The notes under the pieces were generated by a model. It saw nothing but the letters and a program-made list of their open reading frames with translations. It was not told where the DNA came from and did no database searches. A stretch of DNA of 64,000 bases from Herbaspirillum chlorophenolicum (lineage in GTDB: Bacteria; Pseudomonadota; Gammaproteobacteria; Burkholderiales; Burkholderiaceae_D): the NCBI RefSeq assembly GCF_001189955.1, contig NZ_LFLT01000011.1, positions 62,001 through 126,000 of the forward strand, read 5' to 3'. The position numbers were made by a program, and so were the translations under genes. Below are positions 38,509 to 48,629 of this stretch, one piece after another; within the stretch, counting starts at the first letter, position 1, and the number at the start of each line of letters is the position of its first letter.

Positions 38509-39780
38509 TCAGGCCTGGCCCTTCTGGTCCGCCTGGCCGTAGCGGGTCTGGACATATTCCAGCACCACGCTTTGGAATTCTTCGGCAATGCGTTCGCCGC
38601 GCAGCGTCATCCGCTTCTCGCCATCGATAAAGACCGGCGCGGCCGGCGACTCGCCGGTGCCGGGCAGGCTGATGCCGATGTTGGCATGCTTGGATTCGCC
38701 GGGGCCGTTGACGATACAACCCATCACTGCCACGTTCATGCTCTCGACACCGGGATACTTGCCCTTCCACACCGGCATCTGGTCGCGCAGGTAGGTCTGG
38801 ATCTTGTCGGCCAGATCCTGGAACACGGTCGATGTGGTCCGTCCGCAGCCGGGGCAAGCGATCACCATCGGAGTGAACTTGCGCAGCCCCATGGTCTGCA
38901 GGATTTCCTGGCCGACCACCACTTCCCTGGTGCGGTCGCCGCCCGGCTCGGGCGTGAGCGAAATACGGATGGTGTCGCCGATACCCTCCTGCAACAACAC
39001 CGATAACGCCGCCGTGGAAGCCACGATCCCCTTGCTGCCCATACCCGCTTCCGTCAGGCCCAAATGCAACGGATAGTCGCAGCGGCGCGCCAGTTCGCGA
39101 TACACCGCGATCAGGTCCTGCACACCGGACACCTTGCACGAGAGAATGATCTTGTCGCCCGCCAGCCCCAGCTCTTCGGCACGCTGGGCATTCTCAATGG
39201 CGGAAGTCACCAGCGCCTCGTACATCACCGCCTGCGCCGGCCAAGGCTCGGCGCGGCCGGCATTCTCGTCCATGATGCGCGCCAGCAACGCCTGATCCAG
39301 GCTGCCCCAGTTGACGCCGATGCGCACCGGCTTGTCGTACTTGCAAGCCACCTCGATCATCTGGGCGAACTGCGTGTCGCGCTTGGCGCCCTTGCCGACG
39401 TTACCGGGATTGATACGGTACTTGGACAAGGCCTTGGCGCACTCCGGATATTCAGTCAGCAGCGTATGACCGTTGTAATGGAAGTCCCCCACCAGCGGCA
39501 CGTCCACGCCCATGCGGTCGAGCTGCTCGCGGATGGCCGGCACGGCGGCAGCGGCTTCCGGCGTATTGACAGTCAAACGCACCACTTCGGAGCCGGCACG
39601 CGCCAGGTCCTTGATCTGGATTGCGGTCCCGATGGCATCCGCGGTGTCGGTATTGGTCATCGACTGCACCATCACCGGCGCGCCGCCGCCGACGGCGATC
39701 TCTCGCGCGCCGTAGCTGATCAGCACACGGCGGCTCTGGCGGCGAGCCCAAGGCCCGGAAGCAATCGGGGAAGAAGACAT
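38509..39780 (-). CDS. ispG: 4-hydroxy-3-methylbut-2-en-1-yl diphosphate synthase (flavodoxin) IspG
   Basis: Iron-sulfur enzyme of the MEP isoprenoid pathway, converting methylerythritol cyclodiphosphate to HMBPP, 423 residues. The N-terminal TIM barrel includes [18 protein letters not shown] and [11 protein letters not shown]. The [4Fe-4S] ligands are visible in CPGCGR and [10 protein letters not shown]. The length is that of the proteobacterial form, without the plant insert. It begins four bases after the rodZ stop. The 136-base spacer to hisS holds GGCCGCG/CGCGGCC (38471-38494) with no T-run. Confidence 0.97.
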   Translation of the reverse strand: MSSSPIASGPWARRQSRRVLISYGAREIAVGGGAPVMVQSMTNTDTADAIGTAIQIKDLARAGSEVVRLTVNTPEAAAAVPAIREQLDRMGVDVPLVGDFHYNGHTLLTEYPECAKALSKYRINPGNVGKGAKRDTQFAQMIEVACKYDKPVRIGVNWGSLDQALLARIMDENAGRAEPWPAQAVMYEALVTSAIENAQRAEELGLAGDKIILSCKVSGVQDLIAVYRELARRCDYPLHLGLTEAGMGSKGIVASTAALSVLLQEGIGDTIRISLTPEPGGDRTREVVVGQEILQTMGLRKFTPMVIACPGCGRTTSTVFQDLADKIQTYLRDQMPVWKGKYPGVESMNVAVMGCIVNGPGESKHANIGISLPGTGESPAAPVFIDGEKRMTLRGERIAEEFQSVVLEYVQTRYGQADQKGQA

Positions 39781-39784
39781 GGCG

Positions 39785-40867
39785 TTAGTTCAGATTCAGA
39801 CGCGCGACATTGCTGCCGTTCGTAGGTTTCAGGTCCAGCGGCTGGCCGCGCAGCGTGGCATCGACACCGGCGGCGTTGCCGATCACCAGCATTGCAGCAT
39901 CCGATACGTCGAATGCCTCAGTGGTTCCCGCCTTGAGCAGGCGCGAAATCACCGTGGTCTTGTCCGTACGGCGAATTTCCACCCACGAATCCTCGCGGAA
40001 GGTCAGCCGCAACAAATCCTTGCTGTTGACGATATGCAGGCCGGAAGGCGCCGCCACGGCGGCTGCCTGCGCCGTCGATGCGACAGGCGACGGCTGGCCA
40101 GCTGCCGCTGCAGCCGACGCCCCCGATCCGGATGATGCACTTGCCGGCACCGATGCGGATGGCGTTGCCGGCACGACAGGAGCGGCCTTGGCCGGCTCGA
40201 CAGGCGCTGCATTGGCCACCTTATCGGCGCTATCGCCGGACGCAGGCTCGATCGTTTCCACACGCGCATTGACCGGAGTGTCCGACGCTGGCGCATCCGA
40301 AGTATTTGCATCCGACGCCGGAGCTGCCTCCGGCGCGGCAGACGAGTCCGCCGCATGCACCTTGAGCCATGCCAATTGAGGCACATTGTCAGCGACATCG
40401 GTCCAACGCACGGCCGCCGCGCCCGCGGCTGCGGCAACCACCAGCGCACCGATGATCACCGCCACCGGCGAGGTGCCGCTACGGCTCCCCATCATTGCAG
40501 GCAAAGGCGCTTCGGAAAATGGAGTCGACAGCGAATACTGCGGCACGATGTGATCGCGCTGCGCCACCGGCGATTCCTTCGGCATGCCGGCAATCACCTC
40601 ATTGCCATCCAGTCCCAACGCCTTGGCATAGCTGCGCACGAAACCACGGGCCACGGCAAGGCCGGGCAAGACCGAATAATTATCTTCCTCGATCGCCTGG
40701 ATCTGGCGCGGCGCCAGCTTGACCAGACTCGCGACCTGTTCTACCGACCACCCCTTCTTCTGCCGCTGCGCAGCCAACACGGCACCCGGCAAGGGCAGCG
40801 CGGGAGCGGGCGAAGGCTGAACATCCTCTTGCGGCGAAGGCACTTCGTTCATTTGTTGATCACTCAT
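39785..40867 (-). CDS. rodZ: Cytoskeletal/cell-shape protein RodZ
   Basis: Inner-membrane protein that links MreB to the elongasome, 360 residues. The N-terminal helix-turn-helix of the Xre type (about 28-95; [20 protein letters not shown]) contacts MreB. One transmembrane helix spans about 134-153. A low-complexity Ala/Pro/Ser periplasmic linker and the C-terminal domain ([15 protein letters not shown]) follow. The ATG has GGAG six bases upstream; a GTG four codons earlier is less likely. Order rodZ-ispG-hisS is standard. Confidence 0.93.
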   Translation of the reverse strand: MSDQQMNEVPSPQEDVQPSPAPALPLPGAVLAAQRQKKGWSVEQVASLVKLAPRQIQAIEEDNYSVLPGLAVARGFVRSYAKALGLDGNEVIAGMPKESPVAQRDHIVPQYSLSTPFSEAPLPAMMGSRSGTSPVAVIIGALVVAAAAGAAAVRWTDVADNVPQLAWLKVHAADSSAAPEAAPASDANTSDAPASDTPVNARVETIEPASGDSADKVANAAPVEPAKAAPVVPATPSASVPASASSGSGASAAAAAGQPSPVASTAQAAAVAAPSGLHIVNSKDLLRLTFREDSWVEIRRTDKTTVISRLLKAGTTEAFDVSDAAMLVIGNAAGVDATLRGQPLDLKPTNGSNVARLNLN

Positions 40868-41179
40868 CAAATGCTCCACATGGAAAAACTTTTTTTAAAC
40901 CGGCCCATGCCGGATTCTTCTGGAGCGTCCCGGCGCAGTGCTTGCTGCGCCCCTCCCGGGAATTCGACAACTGCATCGCCCGCCGCATGAAGCACGCAAC
41001 GGACGTAAAACCTTGAACAAAAAATACAAAAGGACGCGCGGCAACGGCGAAAAAGCGCGCCGCCGGCGTCCTTGCGGAGACAACGGCAAACAACATTCCC
41101 AGACGCGGCACTGGCACTATCGCGCCCCCAATGAAGACTCGCACGACACGGCTGACAGAAACATTCAGCAAACCTGCCG
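40868..41179. other. Gene-free spacer between rlmN and rodZ (empty pilF slot)
   Basis: In many betaproteobacteria a pilF/pilW lipoprotein gene sits here. I find no TPR coding sequence, lipobox or remnant of one. An open frame covers the whole spacer on the minus strand from a GTG, but the translation ([14 protein letters not shown] onward) resembles no family I know and contains the terminator stem. The spacer holds that terminator, a short CCGGC/GCCGG hairpin (40900-40913) and the rodZ ribosome-binding site. Confidence 0.6.
41016..41072 (-). terminator. Rho-independent terminator after rlmN
   Basis: On the minus strand GGACGC and GCGTCC (41066-41071 with 41032-41037) plus GCGGC and GCCGC (41059-41063 with 41038-41042) form an eleven-pair stem with a two-base bulge. 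It is followed by TTTTGTATTTTTTG. It separates ndk-rlmN from rodZ-ispG-hisS. Confidence 0.8.
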
Positions 41180-42352
41180 TCACTCGGTAATCTCCACGAT
41201 ACGGCCAAAATCCTTGCCGAACTTGCCCTGATACTCTGCCATCTTCTGCATGCGTTCCTGCACGCGGGTACGATCCTTGACCTCGCCTGCCAATTGTCCG
41301 CAGGCAGCATCGATATCGTCACCGCGCGTCTTGCGGATGGTGGTAACGATGCCCGCATCCATCAGGATCTGCGCGAATGCCTTGATGCGCGGATTGTGCG
41401 AACGTTTCAATCCCGACTCCGGGAAGGGATTGAAGGGAATCAAGTTGAATTTGCACGAAATGGCGGTATCGCCTTGCGTCACCAGCTCCACCAGTTCGCG
41501 GGCATTGGTGTCGCTGTCGTTGACGCCGTCCAGCATGCAATATTCGAACGTAATGAAATCGCGCGGAGCGAATTCGAGGTAACGCTGGCACGCCGCCATC
41601 AGCTCGCGCAGCGGATGCTTGCGGTTCAACGGGATCAGCCCATCGCGCAGCGCATCGTTGGAGGCGTGCAGGGAAACCGCCAGCGCCACCGGGCATTCCT
41701 GCGACAGCTTATCGATCATCGGCACCACGCCGGAAGTCGACAGCGTGACGCGACGGCGCGACAAGCCATAGGCATTGTCGTCCAGCATCAGGCGCAGTGC
41801 GGTGACGGTCGGCTCGAAATTGAGCAGGGGCTCGCCCATGCCCATCATCACCACGTTGGTGATCTGGCGCTCGCCCTTGGGGCCGCCTTCGATGCCTTTG
41901 GTCTTGCGCAGCTCGAATTCCGCCATCCACAGCTGGCCAATGATTTCGGCCACGCTGAGATTGCGGTTGAAGCCCTGCTTGCCGGTCGAGCAGAACCGGC
42001 AATTGACTGCGCAGCCCGCCTGCGTGGAAATGCATAGCGTGCCGCGATTTTCTTCGGGAATGAACACGGTTTCCACCGCATTGCCCTGGCCCACATCCAC
42101 CAGCCACTTGCGGGTGCCGTCGGTGGAGGTATGGTCGCTGATGATGGCCGGCGCACGCACTTCGGCGCGGGTTCTCAGCTTGTCGCGCAACGATTTGGCC
42201 AGATCGGTCATCTGATCGAAATCAGCGACGCCGAACTGGTGTATCCATCGTTGCAGTTGCTTGGCGCGAAACGGCTTCTCACCCAACTCGCCGCAATAAG
42301 CGACGAGTTGCGCGGGATCCATATCCAGCAGATTGGTGAGAGCTGTAGTCAT
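41180..42352 (-). CDS. rlmN: Dual-specificity 23S rRNA/tRNA (adenine-C2) methyltransferase RlmN
   Basis: Radical SAM enzyme that methylates A2503 of 23S rRNA and A37 of some tRNAs, 390 residues. The cluster ligands are Cys114, Cys118 and Cys121 in CAVNCRFC. The SAM-binding GMGEPLLNF segment and the C-terminal catalytic cysteine in DIDAACGQL are present. GAAGG lies before the ATG ([12 protein letters not shown]); longer upstream starts lack a site. It lies 96 bases downstream of ndk in the same direction. Confidence 0.97.
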   Translation of the reverse strand: MTTALTNLLDMDPAQLVAYCGELGEKPFRAKQLQRWIHQFGVADFDQMTDLAKSLRDKLRTRAEVRAPAIISDHTSTDGTRKWLVDVGQGNAVETVFIPEENRGTLCISTQAGCAVNCRFCSTGKQGFNRNLSVAEIIGQLWMAEFELRKTKGIEGGPKGERQITNVVMMGMGEPLLNFEPTVTALRLMLDDNAYGLSRRRVTLSTSGVVPMIDKLSQECPVALAVSLHASNDALRDGLIPLNRKHPLRELMAACQRYLEFAPRDFITFEYCMLDGVNDSDTNARELVELVTQGDTAISCKFNLIPFNPFPESGLKRSHNPRIKAFAQILMDAGIVTTIRKTRGDDIDAACGQLAGEVKDRTRVQERMQKMAEYQGKFGKDFGRIVEITE

Positions 42353-42448
42353 GATGCCTTCGGCTGGGACCTGAACGGAAAGGCGCGGCAAGGACCGCTG
42401 CGCCGGTTTCCGCCCAAATCCGGAAAACCGATTAAAAACAGAAACAGA

Positions 42449-42874
42449 TTAACGCGAATAGACGTTCAGTGCTGGGAAGAAATAAGCGATTTCAACCTTG
42501 GCGGTTTCTTCAGCGTCCGAACCGTGCACGGCGTTGGCGTCGATGGAGTCGGCGAAATCGGCGCGGATGGTGCCCTTTTCTGCCTTCTTCGGATCAGTTG
42601 CGCCCATCAGGTCGCGGTTCTTCAGGATCGCGCCTTCGCCTTCCAGCACCTGGATCACGACCGGGCCGGACACCATGAAGTCCACCAGATCCTTGAAGAA
42701 AGGACGCTCGCGGTGCACAGCGTAGAAGCCTTCTGCTTCAGCGCGCGACAGTTGGGCCATGCGCGAAGCGATGATCTTCAGGCCGGCGTTTTCGAAACGG
42801 GTGTAGATCTGACCGATCACGTTCTTAGCCACTGCGTCCGGCTTGATAATCGACAGGGTGCGTTGAGTTGCCAT
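42449..42874 (-). CDS. ndk: Nucleoside diphosphate kinase
   Basis: Balances nucleoside triphosphate pools by phosphate transfer through a phosphohistidine, 141 residues. It begins [15 protein letters not shown], and the active-site histidine is His117 in NAVHGSD. GGAG lies 12 bases upstream of the ATG. Length and motifs are standard. An AT-rich promoter region lies upstream, back to back with the BAX-inhibitor gene. Confidence 0.98.
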   Translation of the reverse strand: MATQRTLSIIKPDAVAKNVIGQIYTRFENAGLKIIASRMAQLSRAEAEGFYAVHRERPFFKDLVDFMVSGPVVIQVLEGEGAILKNRDLMGATDPKKAEKGTIRADFADSIDANAVHGSDAEETAKVEIAYFFPALNVYSR

Positions 42875-42937
42875 GAGAAAAAACTCCAATAAAAATAATG
42901 GCTTAAAGCCAATAATTGATAATCCAATGAACCTTGT

Positions 42938-42946
42938 ATTTTAGCA
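42938..42946 (-). promoter_or_regulatory. Extended -10 promoter element for ndk
   Basis: On the minus strand TGCTAAAAT gives an extended -10 box (TGn followed by TAAAAT) about 65 bases upstream of the ndk start. No good -35 hexamer lies at the right distance, which is common for extended -10 promoters. Confidence 0.45.
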
Positions 42947-43110
42947 TGAAACCATCAACTAACATGGCAATTCGAGGCCCGCAGACGGCCTTTACGCTTG
43001 ATTTGGCAGATATCCGGCGCTGGCCTCGAACTTGAGCGGCCGGCAACGTGTCTTAAGCATGACTCGCCGTGCTATGCTGTCACTCGCATTTCAACGCAAT
43101 TGGAGGACAA

Positions 43111-43803
43111 ATGAATCAACATCTGGACACGACTTTCGGCCATTCGAACGTAGGCTTGGCCTCTCGCAACCGCGTGCTGCGCAATACCTATTGGCTGCTG
43201 GCGCTGTCGATGATCCCGACCGTGCTGGGCGCATGGCTGGGTGTGCAACTGCATTTCAGCCTGTTCACAGGCAGCCCGATGATCGGTTTCGTGCTGTTTT
43301 TGGCGATTGCCTTCGGCTTCTTCTATGCCATTGAAAAGACGAAGAATTCCGGCCTGGGCGTGGCCGTGCTGCTAGGCTTCACCTTCTTCATGGGCCTGAT
43401 GCTGTCGCGCCTGATCGAATTTACGCTGGGCTTTTCCAACGGCGGCGCGCTGATCATGACGGCCTTCGGCGGCACTGCGATCATCTTCGGCGGCATGGCT
43501 ACCATCGCCACCGTTTCCAAGCGCGACTTTTCCGGCATGGGCAAATTGCTGTTCGCCGGCGTGCTGGTGATCCTGGTAGCTTCGGTGGCCAATATCTTCC
43601 TGCACATGCCCGCGCTTCAACTGGCCATCTCGGTGATCGCCATCGCGATCTTCTCGGCCTACATCCTGTTTGATGTGCAGCGCGTGGTCAACGGCGGCGA
43701 GACCAATTACATCTCGGCCACGCTGGCGATTTACCTGGACGTCTACAACGTCTTCGTAAACCTGCTGTCGATCCTGGGCATCCTGGGCGGCAACCGCAAC
43801 TAA
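43111..43803 (+). CDS. BAX inhibitor-1 family membrane protein (YbhL/YccA-like)
   Basis: Inner-membrane protein of 230 residues with seven predicted hydrophobic helices. The family hallmarks are the LGFTFFMGLMLS segment, the GGTAIIFGGMATIA helix and the C-terminal SAYILFDVQRVV and LAIYLDVYNVFVNLL with acidic pore residues. In E. coli relatives inhibit FtsH (YccA) or act as calcium-leak channels. GGAGG lies eight bases upstream of the ATG. It is the only plus-strand gene in the 26-64 kb half. Confidence 0.93.
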   Translation: MNQHLDTTFGHSNVGLASRNRVLRNTYWLLALSMIPTVLGAWLGVQLHFSLFTGSPMIGFVLFLAIAFGFFYAIEKTKNSGLGVAVLLGFTFFMGLMLSRLIEFTLGFSNGGALIMTAFGGTAIIFGGMATIATVSKRDFSGMGKLLFAGVLVILVASVANIFLHMPALQLAISVIAIAIFSAYILFDVQRVVNGGETNYISATLAIYLDVYNVFVNLLSILGILGGNRN

Positions 43804-43816
43804 GGTTATTCTTTCA

Positions 43817-43854
43817 GCAATAAAAAAGTCGGCGCAAGCCGGCTTTTTTATTGC
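43817..43854. terminator. Bidirectional terminator between the BAX-inhibitor gene and rlmD
   Basis: A 17-pair stem (one G-T pair) from GCAATAAAAAAGTCGGC to GCCGGCTTTTTTATTGC encloses a GCAA tetraloop. T-runs occur on both strands. It ends the plus-strand gene and, from the other side, rlmD. Confidence 0.95.
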
Positions 43855-43868
43855 CTCATCATCAACAT

Positions 43869-45230
43869 TTACTGCGGCAGATCGAATACTGCAATCGACT
43901 CGACGTGGGCCGTATGCGGGAACATGTTGACCACCCCCGCGTACTTCAAGGTATAGCCACCCTGATGAACCAGTGCACTGGCATCGCGCGCCAGCGTCGC
44001 GGGATTGCAGGAAACGTAGACAATGCGCTTGGGCTTGAGATGCTGCTGCTCGGACGGCAACTCGACCAGCGCACGGCATACTTCGAGCGCGCCTTCACGC
44101 GGCGGGTCGATCAGCATGCGGTCGAACTTGCCCAGCGCCACAAAATCTTCCGGCTTGGCTTCGAACAGGTTGCGGCAATAGAAACTCGTCTTGTCCGATA
44201 CCCCGTTGACCCTGGCATTGTCCAGCGCACGCTCCGTCAACGCGGTACTGCCTTCGATACCCACCACTTCGCGCGCCTGGGTAGCGATCGGCAACGTGAA
44301 ATTCCCCAGGCCGCAAAACAGGTCCGCCACACGGTCTTCCGGCTGCACATCCAACAAACGCAATGCCCGTGCCACCAGGACACGGTTGATCTGGTGATTG
44401 ACCTGGGTGAAATCGGTCGGCCTGAACGGCATGCGGATGCCGAATTCCGGCAGCGTGTACTGCAGCCTCGACTGCGCCGGATAATAAGGCGCCGCCGTAT
44501 CCGGCCCCTTGGTCTGGAACCACAATTCGATATTGTGCAGGTCGGCAAACGCCTTCAGGCTGGCTTCATCGCCCGCGCTCGGCGTTTCCATGATGCGTAG
44601 CACCAGCACCGTGACCTTGGCGCCGCCATCCCCCTCACCCACAGCCAGTTCGATTTGCGGCAAGCGGTCACGGATCGACAGGCCCGCGATCAGTTCGCGC
44701 AACGGCACCAGCAGCGCCGAGACATTGGGAGGCAATATCTCGCAAGTCTTCATGTCGGCAATGAAGGCCGAACTCTTTTCATGGAAACCCACCAGCACGC
44801 CGCCCTTCTTGGCTACGTGGCGCACCGAAATGCGGGCGCGGTAACGATAACCCCAGGTCGGCCCGTAGATCGGGCGCAGCATGGTTTCGGCCTTGGTCTT
44901 GCCAAGATGCCAAAGGTTGTCCTCCAGCACGCGCTGCTTCATCGCCACTTGCGCAGACGGCTCCAGGTGCTGCATGGCGCAGCCGCCGCAAGTGCCAAAA
45001 TAATCGCAGCGCGGCTTTACCCGCAGCGAGGATTCGCTGTGCAGCGCCGTCATGGTGGCGGCTTCCCACTTGGGCTTTCTGCGGAACGATTTGAAGCTGA
45101 CCCGCTCGCCAGGCAAGGCGCCCTCGACGAAGATCACTTTGCCTTGGGTGCCGTCCTCGTTTTGAAGATGGCCGACGCCGCGCCCGTCCATATCGAGCGA
45201 CTTGATTTCAATGATGATGTCTTGTTGCAT
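43869..45230 (-). CDS. rlmD: 23S rRNA (uracil-C5)-methyltransferase RlmD
   Basis: SAM-dependent enzyme that makes m5U1939 in 23S rRNA, 453 residues. An N-terminal TRAM domain (IIEIKSLDMDGRGVGHL) is followed by [4Fe-4S] cysteines in CDYFGTCGGCAM, the SAM motif DLFCGLGNFTLP, DPPREG, and the catalytic cysteine in VSCNPATLARD. The start MQQDIIIEIK matches the family; its ribosome-binding site is weak. It is the last gene of the rpoS strand block. Confidence 0.96.
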   Translation of the reverse strand: MQQDIIIEIKSLDMDGRGVGHLQNEDGTQGKVIFVEGALPGERVSFKSFRRKPKWEAATMTALHSESSLRVKPRCDYFGTCGGCAMQHLEPSAQVAMKQRVLEDNLWHLGKTKAETMLRPIYGPTWGYRYRARISVRHVAKKGGVLVGFHEKSSAFIADMKTCEILPPNVSALLVPLRELIAGLSIRDRLPQIELAVGEGDGGAKVTVLVLRIMETPSAGDEASLKAFADLHNIELWFQTKGPDTAAPYYPAQSRLQYTLPEFGIRMPFRPTDFTQVNHQINRVLVARALRLLDVQPEDRVADLFCGLGNFTLPIATQAREVVGIEGSTALTERALDNARVNGVSDKTSFYCRNLFEAKPEDFVALGKFDRMLIDPPREGALEVCRALVELPSEQQHLKPKRIVYVSCNPATLARDASALVHQGGYTLKYAGVVNMFPHTAHVESIAVFDLPQ

Positions 45231-45409
45231 GAAGGAAACCGCAGGGTGGAACGAATGTCCGCTGCCAAAGAACAAAAGCGGTATTGTCCGCGATCCGGCT
45301 GCAGGAGGGAAGCGCGATGCGCACCCGGCGCAACGCGCACAGCCAAATCATGGAAAGAACCGGGGATGCTGCGCCACAAGCGGGCGCATAAATTTGCCGG
45401 GAATGCGAT

Positions 45410-46429
45410 TCAGAACAAGGCGTCGCGGCTGACCCCGCGTGATGCCAGCAGCCGTTTCAGCTTGACCAGCGCCTCTTGTTGCACCTGGCGCACTCGTTCA
45501 CGAGTGATGCCCATTTCGCCCGCAAGCTGCTCCAACGTGGAAGGATCGTCGTTATCCAGGCCAAAGCGGCGCGCCACGATCACACGTTGCTTTTCCGACA
45601 GGCTCTTGAGCCATTCCCTGATCAGGATCGCCATTTCATGGCTTTCGGCGCGGGTGTCGGGATGCTCTTCCACGGCACTCGGCAGCAGATCCATCAGGCT
45701 GGCTTGCGGATCGTTGTCCAGCGGCGTATCCAGCGATGCCGCATGCTCGGACAAGGCCAGCACATCCTGCACTTCTTCCACCGGCCGCTCGACCAGGTGG
45801 GCGATATCTTCCGCGCTGGCATCGCGCCCGTTGCGCTGCTGGGCCTCGAGGTGATACTTGGCGCGCAGGATCTGGTTCAATTCACGCACCATATGCACCG
45901 GCAGACGCACGGTCCGCGCCTGGTTCATGATGGCGCGTTCGATGCTCTGGCGTATCCACCAGGTCGCATAGGTCGAAAAACGGAAACCGCGCTCGGGCTC
46001 GAACTTGTCGATGGCGCGCATGAGGCCAAGATTGCCTTCCTCGATCAGGTCCAGCAAGGCCACGCCGCGGTTGATGTAATGCTTGGCGATGGACACCACC
46101 AGCCGCAGGTTGTGCTCGATCATCTTCTGCCGCGCGATGAACTCGCCCTGCTTGGCCAATGTGGCGTAGTGCAGCTCCTCGGCCGCCGTCAGCAACGGCT
46201 TGGCGCCGATCTTGTTGAGGTAGTGCTGGGTGGTGTCGGTGGAAAGCTCGGCGGCGAGCACTTTCTTCAGCTCGTCCACGCCCTCGGCCACCACGGGCTC
46301 CTGCTGCTCCACTGCGGCAGCAGGATCGCCATCGATCACTTCCGGTTCATCGACTTCCTCGATGGGATCGTCGATGTCCTCACTGGGAGGATCTTGGTCT
46401 GGCAAGTGATCGCGGCGATTGCTTGTCAT
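45410..46429 (-). CDS. rpoS: RNA polymerase sigma factor RpoS
   Basis: Stationary-phase/general-stress sigma factor, 339 residues. The acidic N-terminus is followed by region 1.2 ([16 protein letters not shown]), region 2 with [20 protein letters not shown] and [20 protein letters not shown], region 3, and region 4 with [19 protein letters not shown]. It starts three bases after the nlpD stop. The main rpoS promoter of related bacteria lies inside nlpD, so transcription probably begins there as well as further upstream. Confidence 0.98.
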   Translation of the reverse strand: MTSNRRDHLPDQDPPSEDIDDPIEEVDEPEVIDGDPAAAVEQQEPVVAEGVDELKKVLAAELSTDTTQHYLNKIGAKPLLTAAEELHYATLAKQGEFIARQKMIEHNLRLVVSIAKHYINRGVALLDLIEEGNLGLMRAIDKFEPERGFRFSTYATWWIRQSIERAIMNQARTVRLPVHMVRELNQILRAKYHLEAQQRNGRDASAEDIAHLVERPVEEVQDVLALSEHAASLDTPLDNDPQASLMDLLPSAVEEHPDTRAESHEMAILIREWLKSLSEKQRVIVARRFGLDNDDPSTLEQLAGEMGITRERVRQVQQEALVKLKRLLASRGVSRDALF

Positions 46430-46432
46430 ACG

Positions 46433-47404
46433 CTAACGTGGCGGTAAGTATTTGGAAGGATCGACAGGTTTACCCTGTTGACGAATTTCAAAGTGCAGTT
46501 TCACGCTGTCGCTGTCGGAATTGCCCATCTCGGCAATCCGCTGCCCCTTGGTGACGCTTTGTCCTTCCTTGACCAGGATGGTCTTGTTGTGTGCATAAGC
46601 CGACAACAAATTGTTCGTATGCTTGATGATCACCAGGTTGCCGTAGCCACGGATGCCGCTGCCGGCATACATGACCTTGCCCGCGCCGGCAGCCAGCACC
46701 GGCTGGCCGGACTTGCCTGCGATGTCCAGGCCCTTCTTGCCGCCGTCGAAAGTACCGACGACCTTGCCATCGGCCGGCCACATCCAGGACACCCCTTCGT
46801 CATCGGTCGCCACAGCCGCCGGTTTCTCCGCAGGGTGTGCTGGCTCCGCCTTGGCCGGCGCCGCAGGTGCGGCAGCAGCAGCTGCTGCTACCGGCGCACT
46901 TGCCGAGTCCGGCTTTTCCAGTTCAGCCAATGCGCTTTCAGAATAGGCCCGCTTGTCGCCGCGCGGGCCGGTCTTATTCGAAGCGGCAGATGCTGCCGCT
47001 GCCGGCGCCGCCGCACCGGGCGCGCCCAACGGCTTGACTTCGATGCCCGAGGCCGGCACCGGCGCCACAGCCGTCGTCTGGGCCTGGCCACCCGCACCAT
47101 CAGGTGGCGCCACGCGCAACACCTGGTCGACCTTGATGTCGTTCGGGTTAGTCAGATTGTTCCAGGTAACGATGTCGCGATAGCTTTGGCCGGATTCAAG
47201 CGCGATACGATAAAGGGTATCGCCCTTCTTCACCGTGTAATAGCCGCGCCCGGCCGGCACCGCTGCCGCAGGGGCTGCTGCCGACGCAACTTCAGCCGGT
47301 TTGCTGGTGCGCTCGACGACCGGCGCCTGCTGATTGGGTGTCGAGCTGCAAGCAGCCAAAATCCCTACGACACTCCCCAACACAGCCAAACGAATTTTCT
47401 TCAT
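46433..47404 (-). CDS. nlpD: Murein hydrolase activator NlpD
   Basis: Lipoprotein that activates amidases at the division site, 323 residues. Lipobox LAAC (Cys19), a LysM domain (about 55-99; YYTVKKGDTLYRIALES), an Ala/Pro-rich linker and a C-terminal LytM/M23 domain (GYGNLVIIKHTNNLLSAYAH, LHFEIR). The first zinc-ligand position has GLDIAG without the histidine of active endopeptidases, so it is a degenerate, activating LytM protein, as expected for NlpD. Confidence 0.96.
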   Translation of the reverse strand: MKKIRLAVLGSVVGILAACSSTPNQQAPVVERTSKPAEVASAAAPAAAVPAGRGYYTVKKGDTLYRIALESGQSYRDIVTWNNLTNPNDIKVDQVLRVAPPDGAGGQAQTTAVAPVPASGIEVKPLGAPGAAAPAAAASAASNKTGPRGDKRAYSESALAELEKPDSASAPVAAAAAAAPAAPAKAEPAHPAEKPAAVATDDEGVSWMWPADGKVVGTFDGGKKGLDIAGKSGQPVLAAGAGKVMYAGSGIRGYGNLVIIKHTNNLLSAYAHNKTILVKEGQSVTKGQRIAEMGNSDSDSVKLHFEIRQQGKPVDPSKYLPPR

Positions 47405-47627
47405 GCTCTTACATTAAATTTTGTACAACGCTAGTTGACCCGCAGCCAGCGTGAGAAGTTCATCCAGGGAAACATAAGCCGCAACCGCATACTTGCCGGC
47501 TGCATTGTCACTTCACCATCATTGCCCGATTGCAGCATGCCTGTTTCGGCAATCCGTTGCCGATCTTGATACCGGCGCCAATCCATCCTATAACGAGCCA
47601 ATAAGACACCGATACACCGGTTCGGAT

Positions 47628-48629
47628 TTATACCGTTCCCGGTCGCAGCGGCACGAAATGGCATTGCTCCATGGTCGTGCGGCGCCATTCGTACTGGCCT
47701 GTCCGCTCAATCAGTTCCAGCACCTGCTGGCGTCCGCCTACGGGCGCCACCAGCCGGCCGCCCACTGCCAGTTGCTCCAGCAAAGCTTGCGGTACCTCAA
47801 GGCCCGCAGCAGCCAGAATGATGCCGTCGAACGGCGCAACTTGGGGCAAGCCAAGCATACCATCTCCGTAATGCAAGCGGATATTTGCCACCCTCAACGG
47901 CCGCAGATTGTTCTTGGCCAGTTCATGCAACGGTTTGATGCGTTCGATCGAATACACCTCTCCCGCCACCCGCGATAACACTGCAGCCTGGTAGCCGCAG
48001 CCGGTGCCGATTTCCAGCACGCGGTCCAGCCGGCCTCCCTTATTGTTCTGGCGCATGATTTCTATCATGCGCGCCACGATGTAAGGCTGGGAAATGGTCT
48101 GATGGTGCCCAATCGGCAAAGAGGCGTCGATATATGCCTGGCTGGCCAGCCCCGGCTCGACAAACATATGGCGCGGCACCGCCTCCAGTGCAGCCAGTAC
48201 CTTGGCGTCGGCCACGCCTTGCTTGGCCACACGCGCTACCATCGCACGGCGCACCGCTTCCGATGCCAGCGGCGACGCATGGCTGGAATTGTTGGTCTGG
48301 GTGACCGTCATCACATTCCTGACTGCGGTCCTTGGCGCCGGAGCGGCGCTCAGCAGCGGTTGTGCCGCCGTCTGTGGCCGGGACGTTACCGGCAGCGGCG
48401 CCGGCTGTGAACGCAACGCCTGGGACAAGCCTTGCTGCACCGGATTGAGCGGTTTGGGCGCAGAGCGTTCGGCCCGCTGCGAAGACAGCGCCGCATTCTT
48501 GGCGGCCGTCTGCGTCGTAGCTTGCGCACGCGCGCCATTGGCCGCCGTCTTGGCGGAAGCAGCGCCGTTCTTTTTCTTGTCGACCACCGAGGACAGGCTC
48601 AGCGGAAAGCGGCTCTGCTTGTCGCTCAT
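47628..48629 (-). CDS. pcm: Protein-L-isoaspartate O-methyltransferase with long N-terminal extension
   Basis: SAM-dependent enzyme that repairs isoaspartyl residues in aged proteins, 333 residues against about 208 in E. coli. The catalytic part starts near residue 124 ([16 protein letters not shown]) and has [13 protein letters not shown], the motif [12 protein letters not shown], and the C-terminal [14 protein letters not shown]. The first 120 residues are low complexity (Ala, Gln, Pro, Thr), basic and probably disordered, with no signal peptide. The ATG overlaps the surE stop (ATGA), so the extension is translated from a coupled start. The 223-base spacer to nlpD holds no gene that I can support. 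Confidence 0.94.
   Translation of the reverse strand: MSDKQSRFPLSLSSVVDKKKNGAASAKTAANGARAQATTQTAAKNAALSSQRAERSAPKPLNPVQQGLSQALRSQPAPLPVTSRPQTAAQPLLSAAPAPRTAVRNVMTVTQTNNSSHASPLASEAVRRAMVARVAKQGVADAKVLAALEAVPRHMFVEPGLASQAYIDASLPIGHHQTISQPYIVARMIEIMRQNNKGGRLDRVLEIGTGCGYQAAVLSRVAGEVYSIERIKPLHELAKNNLRPLRVANIRLHYGDGMLGLPQVAPFDGIILAAAGLEVPQALLEQLAVGGRLVAPVGGRQQVLELIERTGQYEWRRTTMEQCHFVPLRPGTV

Noticed and set aside
38373-38588. Longer start for hisS overlapping ispG
   Set aside because: The extra residues overlap the ispG coding region and do not resemble any His[11 protein letters not shown] is the normal start.
40860-41183. A 107-codon open frame as a degenerate pilF
   Set aside because: No lipobox, TPR pattern or similarity to PilF is visible, and the frame crosses a terminator stem.
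46433-47404. NlpD as an active M23 endopeptidase
   Set aside because: The first zinc-ligand histidine position is replaced (GLDIAG), as in known non-catalytic NlpD activators.
47431-47688. An 85-codon frame between nlpD and pcm
   Set aside because: It overlaps the pcm 3' end in another frame, has no ribosome-binding site and no recognisable domain.
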